A stretch of DNA of 64,000 nucleotides, taken from the NCBI GenBank assembly GCA_018822845.1, contig JAHJJD010000103.1:1-64000 (forward strand), written 5' to 3'. The first letter of the stretch is position 1. Each line of letters starts with the position of its first letter. The notes under the pieces are model-generated. The model saw only the letters and a program-made list of their open reading frames with translations. It had not been told where the DNA came from and ran no database searches. The position numbers and the translations under genes were made by a program. Below are positions 54,699 through 63,426 of this stretch, piece by piece. Source of the DNA: Gammaproteobacteria bacterium (GTDB lineage: Bacteria; Pseudomonadota; Gammaproteobacteria; Thiotrichales; Thiotrichaceae).

Positions 54699-55715
54699 AT
54701 GCTTGCCGGAATCCGTTATTCTGTTTCACATTGCACTGAATGGTTGTGGCAGCATGGTATTGACTGGCTGAACACCATCCCTCAAGAAGAAGACTTCAGC
54801 GCCCTGTGCAATTTTGAATTCCTTGAGCGCGAAATTCGCCCCGCCGATGTCATCCTGTTCGCTGGCCAGTCGCGCGTCAGCAAGGTCATCCAGACCATAG
54901 CACTATCACCCTGGACACATGCCGCTTTGTACGTGGGGCGTCTCAATGACATCCGCGACCCACGCGCCCGTTCCCGGCTGGCTGCCCATTACGATGGCGA
55001 CCTGAGCGAACCACTGGTGGTGGAATCCCTGCTCGGGCAAGGCACCATCGTTACCCCGTTGCGCAAGTACCGCAAGGAACATTTACGCATCTGCCGCCCC
55101 GCCAGCCTGACCTGGCAAGACTCCGACAAGGTGGTGAGTTTCGCCATTGAGCACCTGGGCATGGGCTATGACGTGCGGCAACTGTTTGATCTGGCACGCT
55201 TCATGTTCCCGTATGCGATCCTGCCGCGCCGCTGGCGCTCCAGCCTGTTCCAGCACAATGCCGGGCAGCCGACCCATATCGTCTGTTCCAGCATGATTGC
55301 GCGCTGTTTCCAGCAAGTGCATTACCCCATCCTGCCGATTGTTCATACCCAACAACAAGATGAGGTGAGGTTCTACGAACGTAATTTCCGTTTGTTTTCG
55401 CCCAGTGATTTCGATTACTCACCCTATTTTTCCGTCATCAAGTACCCGGCCTGGAGTGCGGGGCAAGAGCCTGCCTACCGTACCTTGCCGTGGCATCATG
55501 ATCAGGAGGCCCCTCATGAACTGGCTGACCCATTACCGCCGCCGTTACCTCACCCGCCCGGTCATGCGGTTGATGAAACAACAACTGCCACCGATCTCGA
55601 AGACCGAACAGGACGCGCTGGACAGTGGCAACGTCTGGTGGGACTCCGAACTTTTTTCCGGCAAACCGGACTGGCGTCACTTACGCGACCTGTCCATCAG
55701 CAAGCTGAACGCTGA
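54699..55715 (+). CDS. Permuted papain-like (YiiX/NlpC-type) protein
   Basis: 338 residues in the longest form. The core (about 50-255) has the circularly permuted NlpC/P60 arrangement: IRPADVILFAGQSRVSKVIQ, the catalytic His in SPWTHAALYVG, and the catalytic Cys in HIVCSSMIARCF. Such proteins cut or modify peptide or lipid-linked substrates at the membrane. No signal peptide is seen. The last 66 codons overlap the start of fadE in another frame, and their Pro/Arg/Thr-rich sequence looks like out-of-frame fadE. The functional protein may therefore end near residue 270, or the gene has lost its original stop. Confidence 0.75.
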   Translation: MLAGIRYSVSHCTEWLWQHGIDWLNTIPQEEDFSALCNFEFLEREIRPADVILFAGQSRVSKVIQTIALSPWTHAALYVGRLNDIRDPRARSRLAAHYDGDLSEPLVVESLLGQGTIVTPLRKYRKEHLRICRPASLTWQDSDKVVSFAIEHLGMGYDVRQLFDLARFMFPYAILPRRWRSSLFQHNAGQPTHIVCSSMIARCFQQVHYPILPIVHTQQQDEVRFYERNFRLFSPSDFDYSPYFSVIKYPAWSAGQEPAYRTLPWHHDQEAPHELADPLPPPLPHPPGHAVDETTTATDLEDRTGRAGQWQRLVGLRTFFRQTGLASLTRPVHQQAER

Positions 55716-57816
55716 GGAACAGGCGTTCCTCGACGGCCCGGTGGAAGAACTCTGCCAGCGTCTGGACGACTGGCATATTACCCACGAGCTGCGCGACCTG
55801 CCGCCCGACATCTGGGCATTCATCAAGCAAAACCGATTTTTGGGCATGATCATTCCGCAGCAATACGGCGGCCTGGGTTTTTCGGCGCGCGCCCATTCCG
55901 ATGTGATCATGAAAATTTCCAGCCGCAGCGTAACCGCCGCTGTTACGGTGATGGTGCCCAACTCCCTCGGCCCCGGCGAGCTGCTGATCAAGTACGGTAC
56001 GCAAGCGCAGAAGGATTATTACCTGCCGCGTCTGGCTGACGGGCGTGAAGTCCCCTGCTTTGGCCTGACCGGGTCCGAGGCGGGCAGCGATGCCAGTTCC
56101 ATTCCCGACAATGGCGTGGTCTGCCGACAGGATTTCAATGGCGAAAAGGATGTGCTCGGCATCCGCCTCAACTGGGAAAAACGCTATATCACCCTGGGGC
56201 CGATCGCTACCTTGCTCGGGCTGGCGTTCCAGCTTTACGACCCGGATCATCTGCTGGGTAACAAGGAAGATGTCGGCATCACGGTCGCGCTGATTCCCAC
56301 CCATCACAAGGGGGTGGAAATCGGCACGCGCCACTACGCGCTCGACCTGCCCTTCCAGAATGGCCCCAATCGCGGGCGCAATGTCTTCATTCCGATGGAC
56401 TGGCTGCTGGGCGGACAAGCACAGGCGGGCAATGGCTGGCGGATGCTGGTGGAATGCCTGGGCGAAGGGCGCGGCATTTCCCTGCCAGCACTATCCACAG
56501 GGGCGGCCAAGGTTGCTTCGCGCTATACCGGTGCGTATGCGCGGGTACGCCAGCAATTTGGCCAACCCATCGGCTATTTTGAAGGCGTGGAAGAACCACT
56601 GGCGCGCATTCTCGGCAACACCTACATCATGGATGCCGGGCGTACCCTGACTGCCAGCGCCATCGATCAGGGGCAACGGCCAGCAGTCATTACCGCCCTG
56701 CTCAAATACCAGCTAACCGAGCGGATGCGGCGGCTGATCAATGACGCGATGGATATTTCCGGCGGCGCGGGCATTTGCATGGGGCCATCCAACTATCTGG
56801 CGCGTGCTTACCAGTCGATCCCGATCGGTATTACGGTGGAAGGGGCCAACATCCTGACCCGTTCGCTGATCGTGTTCGGGCAGGGCGCGATGCGTTGCCA
56901 CCCATGGCTGCTGAAGGAAATCCAGGCGGTGCAAGTGGATGATGTGGAAGCGTTCGACCACGCTTTCCTCGGCCACATCAAACATATTTTCGCCAACCTG
57001 GGGCGCAGCATCTGGTATGGGCTGAGCAATGCAAGCTTCCTTGTGACCGGCACGCCCTATACCCGCCGTTATTACCGGCATCTGTCCCGGCTGAGTAGCC
57101 AGTTTGCCTTGCTGGCGGATTACGCTGCGCTATCGCTGGGCGGCAACCTGAAACGGCGCGAACGGCTATCCGGGCGCATGGCTGACATCCTTGCCAACCT
57201 CTACCTGTGTTCCGCCGTGCTCAGGCACTTTGAAGATCAGGGCGAGCCGGAAGCCGACCTGCCCTTGCTGGAATACGCCTGCACCTTGACCATCCACCGT
57301 GCCCAGCAGGCCATGCTGGCGGCTTTCCACAACCTGCCAAGGCCGTGGCTGGCGAAGACCTTGCGTACCCTGATGTTCCCGTATGGCAAGCCGTTCCACC
57401 CGCCACATGACAAGCTGATCCACGCCGTGGCGCGGCTGGCGCTGGAACCTTCCGCCACCCGCGACCGGCTGACCGCTGGCGTGTACATCACCAACGACCC
57501 GGCTGACCGCATGGGCCGTATTGAAGACGCTTTCCACAAAACGCTGGCCGCCGCTGAAGTTGAAAAGCAACTGCGCAAGCTGATCAAGGAAAGCAAGCTG
57601 GCAGCACATACCACCGACGACGCGATTGCCGAGGCGAAGGATAAAGGCTTGCTCGACAAGTTCAGCGTGGAAAGGCTACTGGCGGCGCGCAAAGCGGTGT
57701 TGAATGCGATTCGGGTGGATGATTTTCCGCAGGAGTATTTCCGTAAGCGGGAAGAAATCCCTCCCAATCGCCCCGCGTCAGGGGAGGGGCAGGATACACG
57801 GACAGTTGGGCGCTAG
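55516..57816 (+). CDS. fadE: Acyl-CoA dehydrogenase FadE
   Basis: 766 residues from the ATG at 55516 (AGGAGG seven bases upstream), similar to E. coli FadE over its whole length. It begins the first step of fatty acid beta-oxidation, oxidising acyl-CoA with FAD. Matching blocks are TEQDALDSGNVWWDSELFSG, EEQAFLDGPVEELC, MIIPQQYGGLGFSA, VPNSLGPGELLIKYGT, LTGSEAGSDASSIPD, NWEKRYITLGPIATLLGLA, and AMDISGGAGICMGPSNYLA with ITVEGANILTRSL. The frame upstream of 55516 overlaps the papain-like gene and is not FadE-like. Confidence 0.95.
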   Translation: MNWLTHYRRRYLTRPVMRLMKQQLPPISKTEQDALDSGNVWWDSELFSGKPDWRHLRDLSISKLNAEEQAFLDGPVEELCQRLDDWHITHELRDLPPDIWAFIKQNRFLGMIIPQQYGGLGFSARAHSDVIMKISSRSVTAAVTVMVPNSLGPGELLIKYGTQAQKDYYLPRLADGREVPCFGLTGSEAGSDASSIPDNGVVCRQDFNGEKDVLGIRLNWEKRYITLGPIATLLGLAFQLYDPDHLLGNKEDVGITVALIPTHHKGVEIGTRHYALDLPFQNGPNRGRNVFIPMDWLLGGQAQAGNGWRMLVECLGEGRGISLPALSTGAAKVASRYTGAYARVRQQFGQPIGYFEGVEEPLARILGNTYIMDAGRTLTASAIDQGQRPAVITALLKYQLTERMRRLINDAMDISGGAGICMGPSNYLARAYQSIPIGITVEGANILTRSLIVFGQGAMRCHPWLLKEIQAVQVDDVEAFDHAFLGHIKHIFANLGRSIWYGLSNASFLVTGTPYTRRYYRHLSRLSSQFALLADYAALSLGGNLKRRERLSGRMADILANLYLCSAVLRHFEDQGEPEADLPLLEYACTLTIHRAQQAMLAAFHNLPRPWLAKTLRTLMFPYGKPFHPPHDKLIHAVARLALEPSATRDRLTAGVYITNDPADRMGRIEDAFHKTLAAAEVEKQLRKLIKESKLAAHTTDDAIAEAKDKGLLDKFSVERLLAARKAVLNAIRVDDFPQEYFRKREEIPPNRPASGEGQDTRTVGR

Positions 57817-57906
57817 GCAGAGCAGAAACGGTGGGACTCGCAGGTTGTTTCCTCGCCCCTGCCCCACCTGCTACACTCAAACCATCGACACAGAGGAGGC
57901 ACTGAG

Positions 57907-58353
57907 ATGGGTGCTGTAGCTTACGACGACGATTTTTACAGTTGGACACTGGAACAGGCCAGCCTGTTGCAGCGCCGTCGGTTTGACGAAATTGACCTGG
58001 AACATCTGGTAGAGGAGCTGCAAAGCATGAGCGCACGGGAACGCCGGGAATTGCTGAGCCGTTTACGTGTACTGCTGATGCACTTGTTGAAATGGCAGCA
58101 CCAGCCCCACTACATAGGCCGCAGAAGTTGGGAAAGGACGATCAAGACACAGCGCAAGGAAATCGGGTTCCACATGGAAGATAATCCGGGATTGAAACCG
58201 GAAGTGGGAAAGCTCATAAAACGCGCCTACGATCTGGCACTGGATGATGCCGAGGGGGAAACCGGCCTTTCCCGCAAACAATTCCCTGCTGAATGCCCAT
58301 GGACATATGAGCAATTCATGGATGCTGACTTCTGGCCGGAACCAGCCGAATAA
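57907..58353 (+). CDS. DUF29 family protein
   Basis: 148 residues. The DUF29 pattern is clear: YDDDFYSWTLEQASLLQRRRFDEIDLEHLVEELQSMS, LLMHLLKWQHQP, SWERTIKTQRKEI, and CPWTYEQFMDADFWPE at the end. AGGAGG lies 11 bases before the ATG. The protein is predicted to be helical and cytoplasmic. The family has no known biochemical function, is often present in several copies in filamentous or cyanobacterial genomes, and is often seen near mobile or toxin-related genes. None of those is obvious here. Confidence 0.88.
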   Translation: MGAVAYDDDFYSWTLEQASLLQRRRFDEIDLEHLVEELQSMSARERRELLSRLRVLLMHLLKWQHQPHYIGRRSWERTIKTQRKEIGFHMEDNPGLKPEVGKLIKRAYDLALDDAEGETGLSRKQFPAECPWTYEQFMDADFWPEPAE

Positions 58354-58440
58354 AATTGTTAACCCCACAGCAACCCGATGCTGTTAACATCAGCACATTG
58401 GCAAAATGTGAGGATAAAACTTGATGAGTGGGGTTTCTGT

Positions 58441-60294
58441 GTGAGCGGATTCCAGCATCTGCATCTGGAAACGGACGAAAGCAACGTTGTCTGGCTGAAG
58501 CTGGACATACAGGGCGAAAGCACCAACCTGCTCAACCCGGCAGTGCTTGAAGAGCTTGCCCGCGCCTGCGCCGCCATTCACGCCAGCAAGCCACGCGGGC
58601 TGATAGTCTGTTCCGCCAAACCCGGCAGTTTCATTGCGGGCATCGACTTCCGCCTCATAAGCCAGATCGAAACGACCGAACAGGCTTTGGCGCTTATCCA
58701 CGCAGGCCAGAATGTCTGCCAGCAATTCGAAAACCTGCCTTGCCCCACTCTCGCCATGATTGACGGCCCGTGCCTAGGCGCTGGCCTGGAACTGGCGCTG
58801 ACACTGGATTACCGCATCGCCAGCGACAACCCCATCACCCGTTTGGGTCTGCCGGAAATCAGGCTCGGCTTCCACCCCTGTTTCGGTGGTACGGTGCGTT
58901 CCACAGCCAAAATCGGCGTGCTGGATGCGATGGACATCATGCTCAAAGGCAAGCTGTTACGCCCGCAAACTGCGCTGAAAATGGGCCTGATTGATACCTG
59001 CGTACCCGCACACGAGTTGCGCGCCACTGCCATCCAGACCCTGCTGAAACCACCCACCAAGGCCAAACCAGCGCTGCATGTAGTCGCACTGAGCAAGCTT
59101 TCCCCTTCCCGCAAACTGGTAGGGGCGAAACTGCGCCAACAGGTCGGGGAACATACCCGCCCGGATCATTACCCTGCCCCTTACGCGCTGATTGACCTAT
59201 GGGAAAAGCATGGCGGTCATCCGGCAGAAATGTACCAGGCTGAAGCCATTTCCGCCGCCAAACTGATGTTGGGTGAAACGGCACAGAATCTGGTAAGGGT
59301 ATTTTTCCTGCAATGCCGTCTGAAAGCGCTGGGCGACAAAACGCTGTTCCAGCCACGGCACGTTCACATCATCAGCGACAGCGACAGCGATGCAGGCAAG
59401 GACATCGCCACATGGTGCACCCGGCAAGGCTTAACCACCAGCGAGCAGGATGCCAGCTCACTGGACAAGGAAAATCTGGCCAAAGCCGATGTGATCATTG
59501 AAGCCACCAGTGAAAACCTTCAGGCCCGGCAACAGCGCTTTGCCGGACTGGAAAAACTGGCCAAACCCGACGCCATCCTCGCCACCAACACCACCCGCAT
59601 GCCACTGGAAGACCTTGCCGGAACCATGCACCAACCCAAGCGGCTGGTCGGGCTGCATTTCTGCACTCCGGTCATCAGTACACCCTTGGTGGAAGTAGTC
59701 TTTGACCCACACAACATGGATGGGAATGTGGTCACCCAAGCGAAAGCCTTTGTCCGCCGCATTGACAAACTGCCGCTGCCAGTGAAGAGCTCCCCCGGTT
59801 TTCTGCTTAACCGCATCCTCATGCCATACGTACTGGAAGGCATCCGCCTGCAACAACAGGGCGTGCCCGCTGCCGTCATTGATGCCGCCGCGCGTGATTT
59901 CGGCATGCCGCAGGGGCCGTTGGAACTGGCCGACGCCATGGGGCTGGATACTTGCCAACAAACCGGTGAAATTCTCGCCAAAAAGCTGGGGATGGAAATT
60001 CCTCTCGCCCTCTATCACATGACCAGGGCAGGCAAACTGGGGAGAAAAAGTGGTGAAGGTTTCTACCGTTACCGCAATGGCAAGATGATGAAAGAAGAAA
60101 AAGCCGAGTGGCAAGGCAACCGCGCCATGCTGCAAACCCGGTTGATCAAGCCGATGGTACGTGAATCCCGCGCCTGTCTGGAGCAAGGCATTGTGGAAGA
60201 CGCCGACCTGCTGGATGCCGGGCTCATCTTCGGGGCTGGTTTTGCACCCTTCCGGGGCGGCCCACTACACTACGCACAAGCCAATCAACCATAA
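58441..60294 (+). CDS. FadJ/FadB-like multifunctional fatty acid oxidation protein, altered NAD site
   Basis: 617 residues from the GTG at 58441. The N-terminal enoyl-CoA hydratase domain keeps both catalytic Glu (CLGAGLELALTLDYRIAS; LGLPEIRLGFHPCFGGTVR). The C-terminal hydroxyacyl-CoA dehydrogenase domain keeps IEATSENLQARQQ, NTTRMPLEDLA, HFCTPV (catalytic His) and GFLLNRILMPYVLEG. The glycine-rich NAD loop expected after RHVHI reads SDSDSDAGKD instead of GAGxMGxG, and the usual HFxNP is HFCTP, so the second activity is doubtful. Start is uncertain. A six-codon ATG frame (58424-58444) with AGGATAA upstream ends at the GTG, so a frameshift or translational coupling is possible. The ATG at 58378 is the longest alternative. 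Confidence 0.8.
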   Translation: MSGFQHLHLETDESNVVWLKLDIQGESTNLLNPAVLEELARACAAIHASKPRGLIVCSAKPGSFIAGIDFRLISQIETTEQALALIHAGQNVCQQFENLPCPTLAMIDGPCLGAGLELALTLDYRIASDNPITRLGLPEIRLGFHPCFGGTVRSTAKIGVLDAMDIMLKGKLLRPQTALKMGLIDTCVPAHELRATAIQTLLKPPTKAKPALHVVALSKLSPSRKLVGAKLRQQVGEHTRPDHYPAPYALIDLWEKHGGHPAEMYQAEAISAAKLMLGETAQNLVRVFFLQCRLKALGDKTLFQPRHVHIISDSDSDAGKDIATWCTRQGLTTSEQDASSLDKENLAKADVIIEATSENLQARQQRFAGLEKLAKPDAILATNTTRMPLEDLAGTMHQPKRLVGLHFCTPVISTPLVEVVFDPHNMDGNVVTQAKAFVRRIDKLPLPVKSSPGFLLNRILMPYVLEGIRLQQQGVPAAVIDAAARDFGMPQGPLELADAMGLDTCQQTGEILAKKLGMEIPLALYHMTRAGKLGRKSGEGFYRYRNGKMMKEEKAEWQGNRAMLQTRLIKPMVRESRACLEQGIVEDADLLDAGLIFGAGFAPFRGGPLHYAQANQP

Positions 60295-60321
60295 ATTGAT
60301 GTAGCAAACAAAAAAAGGTTT

Positions 60322-60351
60322 TTTACAACCATATAGAAAATAGAATATTAT
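60322..60351 (+). promoter_or_regulatory. Probable oxyR promoter
   Basis: TTTACA, an 18-base spacer and TATTAT, about 41 bases before the oxyR start. Confidence 0.5.
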
Positions 60352-60391
60352 CTTTGTGGTAAACTTCAAAAACGATAAGATTGAGGTTGCC

Positions 60392-61312
60392 ATGAATCTG
60401 CCTACTGTCAAGCAGCTCCGTTATTTCGTTGCTCTGGAAAGCCACGAACACTTCGGCAAAGCCGCCGAAGCGTGCTTTGTGTCACAATCCGCCTTCAGCA
60501 CTGCCATCCGTGAACTGGAAACCACCCTTGAAGTTCAACTGGTTGACCGCACCAACAAAAATGTCACCGTTACCCACATAGGCCGACAAATTGCTGCCGA
60601 AGCAAGACGTTGCCTGCGTGACATCGAAAATCTGGTGGAACTGGCACGCAGTAACCATGCGCCACTGACGGGTGAATTGCGGGTTGGCGTCATTCCCACC
60701 ATTGCGCCTTTCCTGCTGCCAGAAGTTTTGCCTGCCTTACGTAAAAAATTCCAGCAATTGCGCTTATACCTCACTGAGGACATTACCCAGCGCATTTATG
60801 AAAAGCTGATGAATGGTGAACTTGACCTCATCATCATTGCCTTGCCTTATGCCCTGCGGAATGTGGAAATCAAGCCACTGTTCCAGGATCGCTTCCTGCT
60901 CGCCTGCCGCGAAGACACCCAACACACCCGACCCAACCGCTACATTTTCGATGAACTCAACCCGGAAAGCATTTTGTTGCTGGAAGACGGACACTGCCTG
61001 CGCGATCACGCACTGTCGGCCTGCCACCTGCAAGACATGGACAAGGTAAGCCGTTTCACCGCCAGTAGCCTGTTGACCCTGATCCAGATGGTGGATGCTG
61101 ATCTGGGCATTTCCTACCTGCCGGAAATGGTCAATGGTTCAGCGTTACTCAGTGGCACCAAGGTGAAAACCTGGCCATTACCGGAAGACAGTTTCCGTGA
61201 AATCGGGCTGGCCTGGCGACGCGGCAGTGCCCGCGAAACTGAATTTGCCCAGTTGGGTAATTTCATCGAGACAACCTGGCAAAAATACGCCAGCGAAATC
61301 CGTAATAAATAA
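60392..61312 (+). CDS. oxyR: LysR-type hydrogen peroxide sensor OxyR
   Basis: 306 residues from the ATG at 60392 (GAGG five bases upstream). An N-terminal winged helix (LPTVKQLRYFVALESHEHFGKAA) is followed by a LysR substrate domain. The two redox cysteines sit in LEDGHCLRDHALSAC, at about 202 and 211, the same nine-residue spacing as C199/C208 of E. coli OxyR. On exposure to peroxide these form a disulfide and the protein activates antioxidant genes. No catalase or peroxiredoxin gene is adjacent. Confidence 0.93.
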   Translation: MNLPTVKQLRYFVALESHEHFGKAAEACFVSQSAFSTAIRELETTLEVQLVDRTNKNVTVTHIGRQIAAEARRCLRDIENLVELARSNHAPLTGELRVGVIPTIAPFLLPEVLPALRKKFQQLRLYLTEDITQRIYEKLMNGELDLIIIALPYALRNVEIKPLFQDRFLLACREDTQHTRPNRYIFDELNPESILLLEDGHCLRDHALSACHLQDMDKVSRFTASSLLTLIQMVDADLGISYLPEMVNGSALLSGTKVKTWPLPEDSFREIGLAWRRGSARETEFAQLGNFIETTWQKYASEIRNK

Positions 61313-61469
61313 CGCCTAAACGACAGATTCACTGATTTTTTAGCGATAAATGTAATTTATCGAAGCCACTTATCGGGCTTACTCCTGCCTTCATGCTGCC
61401 TGCCATTACCCACAGGCTGATACTTATCTAAATATTGCCTTGACAACAACACAATCGTCCGAGGCCAAT

Positions 61470-62576
61470 ATGCTGGTATTATCTTTGCTCACAAGCCTGT
61501 TTGCTACATGGCTTGCACTAACACTCCTGAAGCCTGTCGCTTTGCGCGCAAGACTGCTTGATCTCCCCAATGGACGCAAACAGCATCAGGGTGCCATTCC
61601 CCTTATTGGGGGCATATCCATCTTTACCGGCCTGTCAGTAGCCGTTCTCTCGGCGCTGCCAGTAGACCATATCCTTTCTACCTGGTTGCTTTGCTCACTG
61701 GGCATTGTCCTGCTGGGCGTCGGCGATGATGCCGAAGACCTTTCGGTACGCCTGCGGCTGACCATGCAGATCCTGCTGACTTGCGCATTGTGTTCCGGTA
61801 CCGGCCTGCATCTGGAAAACCTGGGTAACCTGCTGGGGCTGGGGGAAATCCATCTGGGCGTATTCGGCTACCCGCTCTCGGTTATCGCCGTCATTGCCGC
61901 CATCAACTGTTTCAACATGATTGATGGCATTGATGGGCTGCTGGGATTTGTATCCATGGTTACATTCGCCAGTCTGGCGCTGCTGTTTGGTGGCCATGAA
62001 AATCACTTCCCGGTATATGCAGTCGCCTTGCTGTTCATCGCAGCACTTGTTCCTTACCTGGCCAACAACCTGCTGCTGCCGCCATTCAAGCAGAAAGTGT
62101 TTATGGGCGACGCTGGTTCCATGCTGATCGGCTTCACCATCATCTGGCTGTTGATGGAAGGCACACAAAGGGCCGAGCCAGTGCTTCGCCCTGTCACTGC
62201 CCTATGGCTGATTGCCATCCCGCTGATGGACATGGCGCGGGTCACCCTCCAGCGTATCCGCCTTGGCAAATCACCTTTTGCCGCTGGCCGCGACCATTTG
62301 CACCACATCCTGCAACGTGCCCGGTTGAGCAAAATCCAGGTGGTGCTGCTAATTACCCTGCTGGCAAGCATCATGGCAGGTATCGGACTGCTGTCCGAGT
62401 GGCGTCAAAGCAATGAAACAGTGATGCTGGCGGGTTTCCTGCTGAGCTATTACATCTTCCAGTCTGCGGTCAATTACCTGGACGAAAGCGGCAAGGATCT
62501 CCACAGCCTGCTGGTACGCCTCAACCCGTTCACTCAAACTGTGCGGAAGATGCCTGCAAAATCCGGAAGTAAGTAA
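61470..62576 (+). CDS. WecA-like undecaprenyl-phosphate sugar-1-phosphate transferase
   Basis: 368 residues, about ten or eleven transmembrane helices. Motifs of the MraY/WecA family: GRKQHQGAIPLIGGIS, VGDDAEDLSVRLRL (Asp pair), NCFNMIDGIDGLLGF, FMGDAGSMLIGF and AAGRDHLHHIL. The last is the WecA-type HIH-like motif instead of the HHHYE of MraY. It should start O-antigen or another surface glycan by loading GlcNAc-1-phosphate onto the lipid carrier. I chose the ATG at 61470, with GAGG upstream, over the TTG at 61440. The last 47 bases overlap the convergent gspK. Confidence 0.88.
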   Translation: MLVLSLLTSLFATWLALTLLKPVALRARLLDLPNGRKQHQGAIPLIGGISIFTGLSVAVLSALPVDHILSTWLLCSLGIVLLGVGDDAEDLSVRLRLTMQILLTCALCSGTGLHLENLGNLLGLGEIHLGVFGYPLSVIAVIAAINCFNMIDGIDGLLGFVSMVTFASLALLFGGHENHFPVYAVALLFIAALVPYLANNLLLPPFKQKVFMGDAGSMLIGFTIIWLLMEGTQRAEPVLRPVTALWLIAIPLMDMARVTLQRIRLGKSPFAAGRDHLHHILQRARLSKIQVVLLITLLASIMAGIGLLSEWRQSNETVMLAGFLLSYYIFQSAVNYLDESGKDLHSLLVRLNPFTQTVRKMPAKSGSK

Positions 62577-63426
62577 CAAACGGTGGCATTTCCCCCGGCC
62601 TCAAACGCATGGACCGCTCCTCAAAGTAAGGGGGAGCGGTTTCATCCGTAAACACCTTGATCTGCATCCGGTACAACGGCTGCTGACTGGCATCCCAGAA
62701 TGCACCACCGAAATCCGGCTGCACGTACTGTCCTTCCGATTCCTCCCGCTTGCTGAGGTAGGCATCCACTTTCGCGGCATCCCCTTCCGCTATCAGCAGC
62801 AGGGTCTGACGGGGAGCCAGCATCGGGTTGATGCCCGCCGCACCTGAATTGGCGGTCAGATAGCGGGTCAGGGTGTGATACAGTTGCGGCGTCATGCCCA
62901 GTACCTGCTGCAATTCCTCTATCCGCTCGAAAGGCGCGTCCTTGGCCCCAAATGGCAAGCCATCATTCTCGTAATCATTATCTTCCGCCCCGTTGAGACG
63001 GCGCAGGTCATCCACATCACGGAAATCCTCCAGCACATCCAGCATGTTTTCCATTAGCTGCTTATCCATGCCGGTTTGTTTGAGGATCAGTTGCAGCAAC
63101 GGGCGGCTGGCGTAGTTGATGTCTATCAGGCCATTTTCACCCACCACGCGGATTTCGACTTTCGCACCTTCGTATTCCCAGCTTAACGGCGCACCACCCA
63201 GTTGCAGGTCACGCTCCTTGTTGGGCAGGTAAAGCTGCATCACCGCGTAATGGGCAGCGGCTTCGGCAATGGCGCGGGCGCTGGCGCTACGGCGGGCGTA
63301 ATCCACCATGCTGGTTTCGGTGCGGGTGGCATAGACCAGACTGGCTGCAAGCGTCATCATGACCATGATCATCCATAGCACCACGATCATGGCAACGCCG
63401 TGTTGTTTACCCCGACTACTTCCCAT
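62530..63426 (-). CDS. gspK: Type II secretion minor pseudopilin GspK
   Basis: 298 residues from the ATG at 63426 (AGGTAAG upstream). The prepilin start is KQHGVAMIVVLWMIMVMM, cleaved after the Gly. There is no Glu at position +5, which is characteristic of GspK. A large globular domain follows with INYASRPLLQLILKQTGM, the calcium-region block FRDVDDLRRLNGAEDNDYEN, and QQVLGMTPQLYHTLTRYLT. GspK caps the pseudopilus tip with GspI and GspJ. Its start overlaps the gspJ stop by 11 bases. Its 3' end overlaps the convergent wecA-like gene. Confidence 0.92.
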   Translation of the reverse strand: MGSSRGKQHGVAMIVVLWMIMVMMTLAASLVYATRTETSMVDYARRSASARAIAEAAAHYAVMQLYLPNKERDLQLGGAPLSWEYEGAKVEIRVVGENGLIDINYASRPLLQLILKQTGMDKQLMENMLDVLEDFRDVDDLRRLNGAEDNDYENDGLPFGAKDAPFERIEELQQVLGMTPQLYHTLTRYLTANSGAAGINPMLAPRQTLLLIAEGDAAKVDAYLSKREESEGQYVQPDFGGAFWDASQQPLYRMQIKVFTDETAPPYFEERSMRLRPGEMPPFVTYFRILQASSAQFE

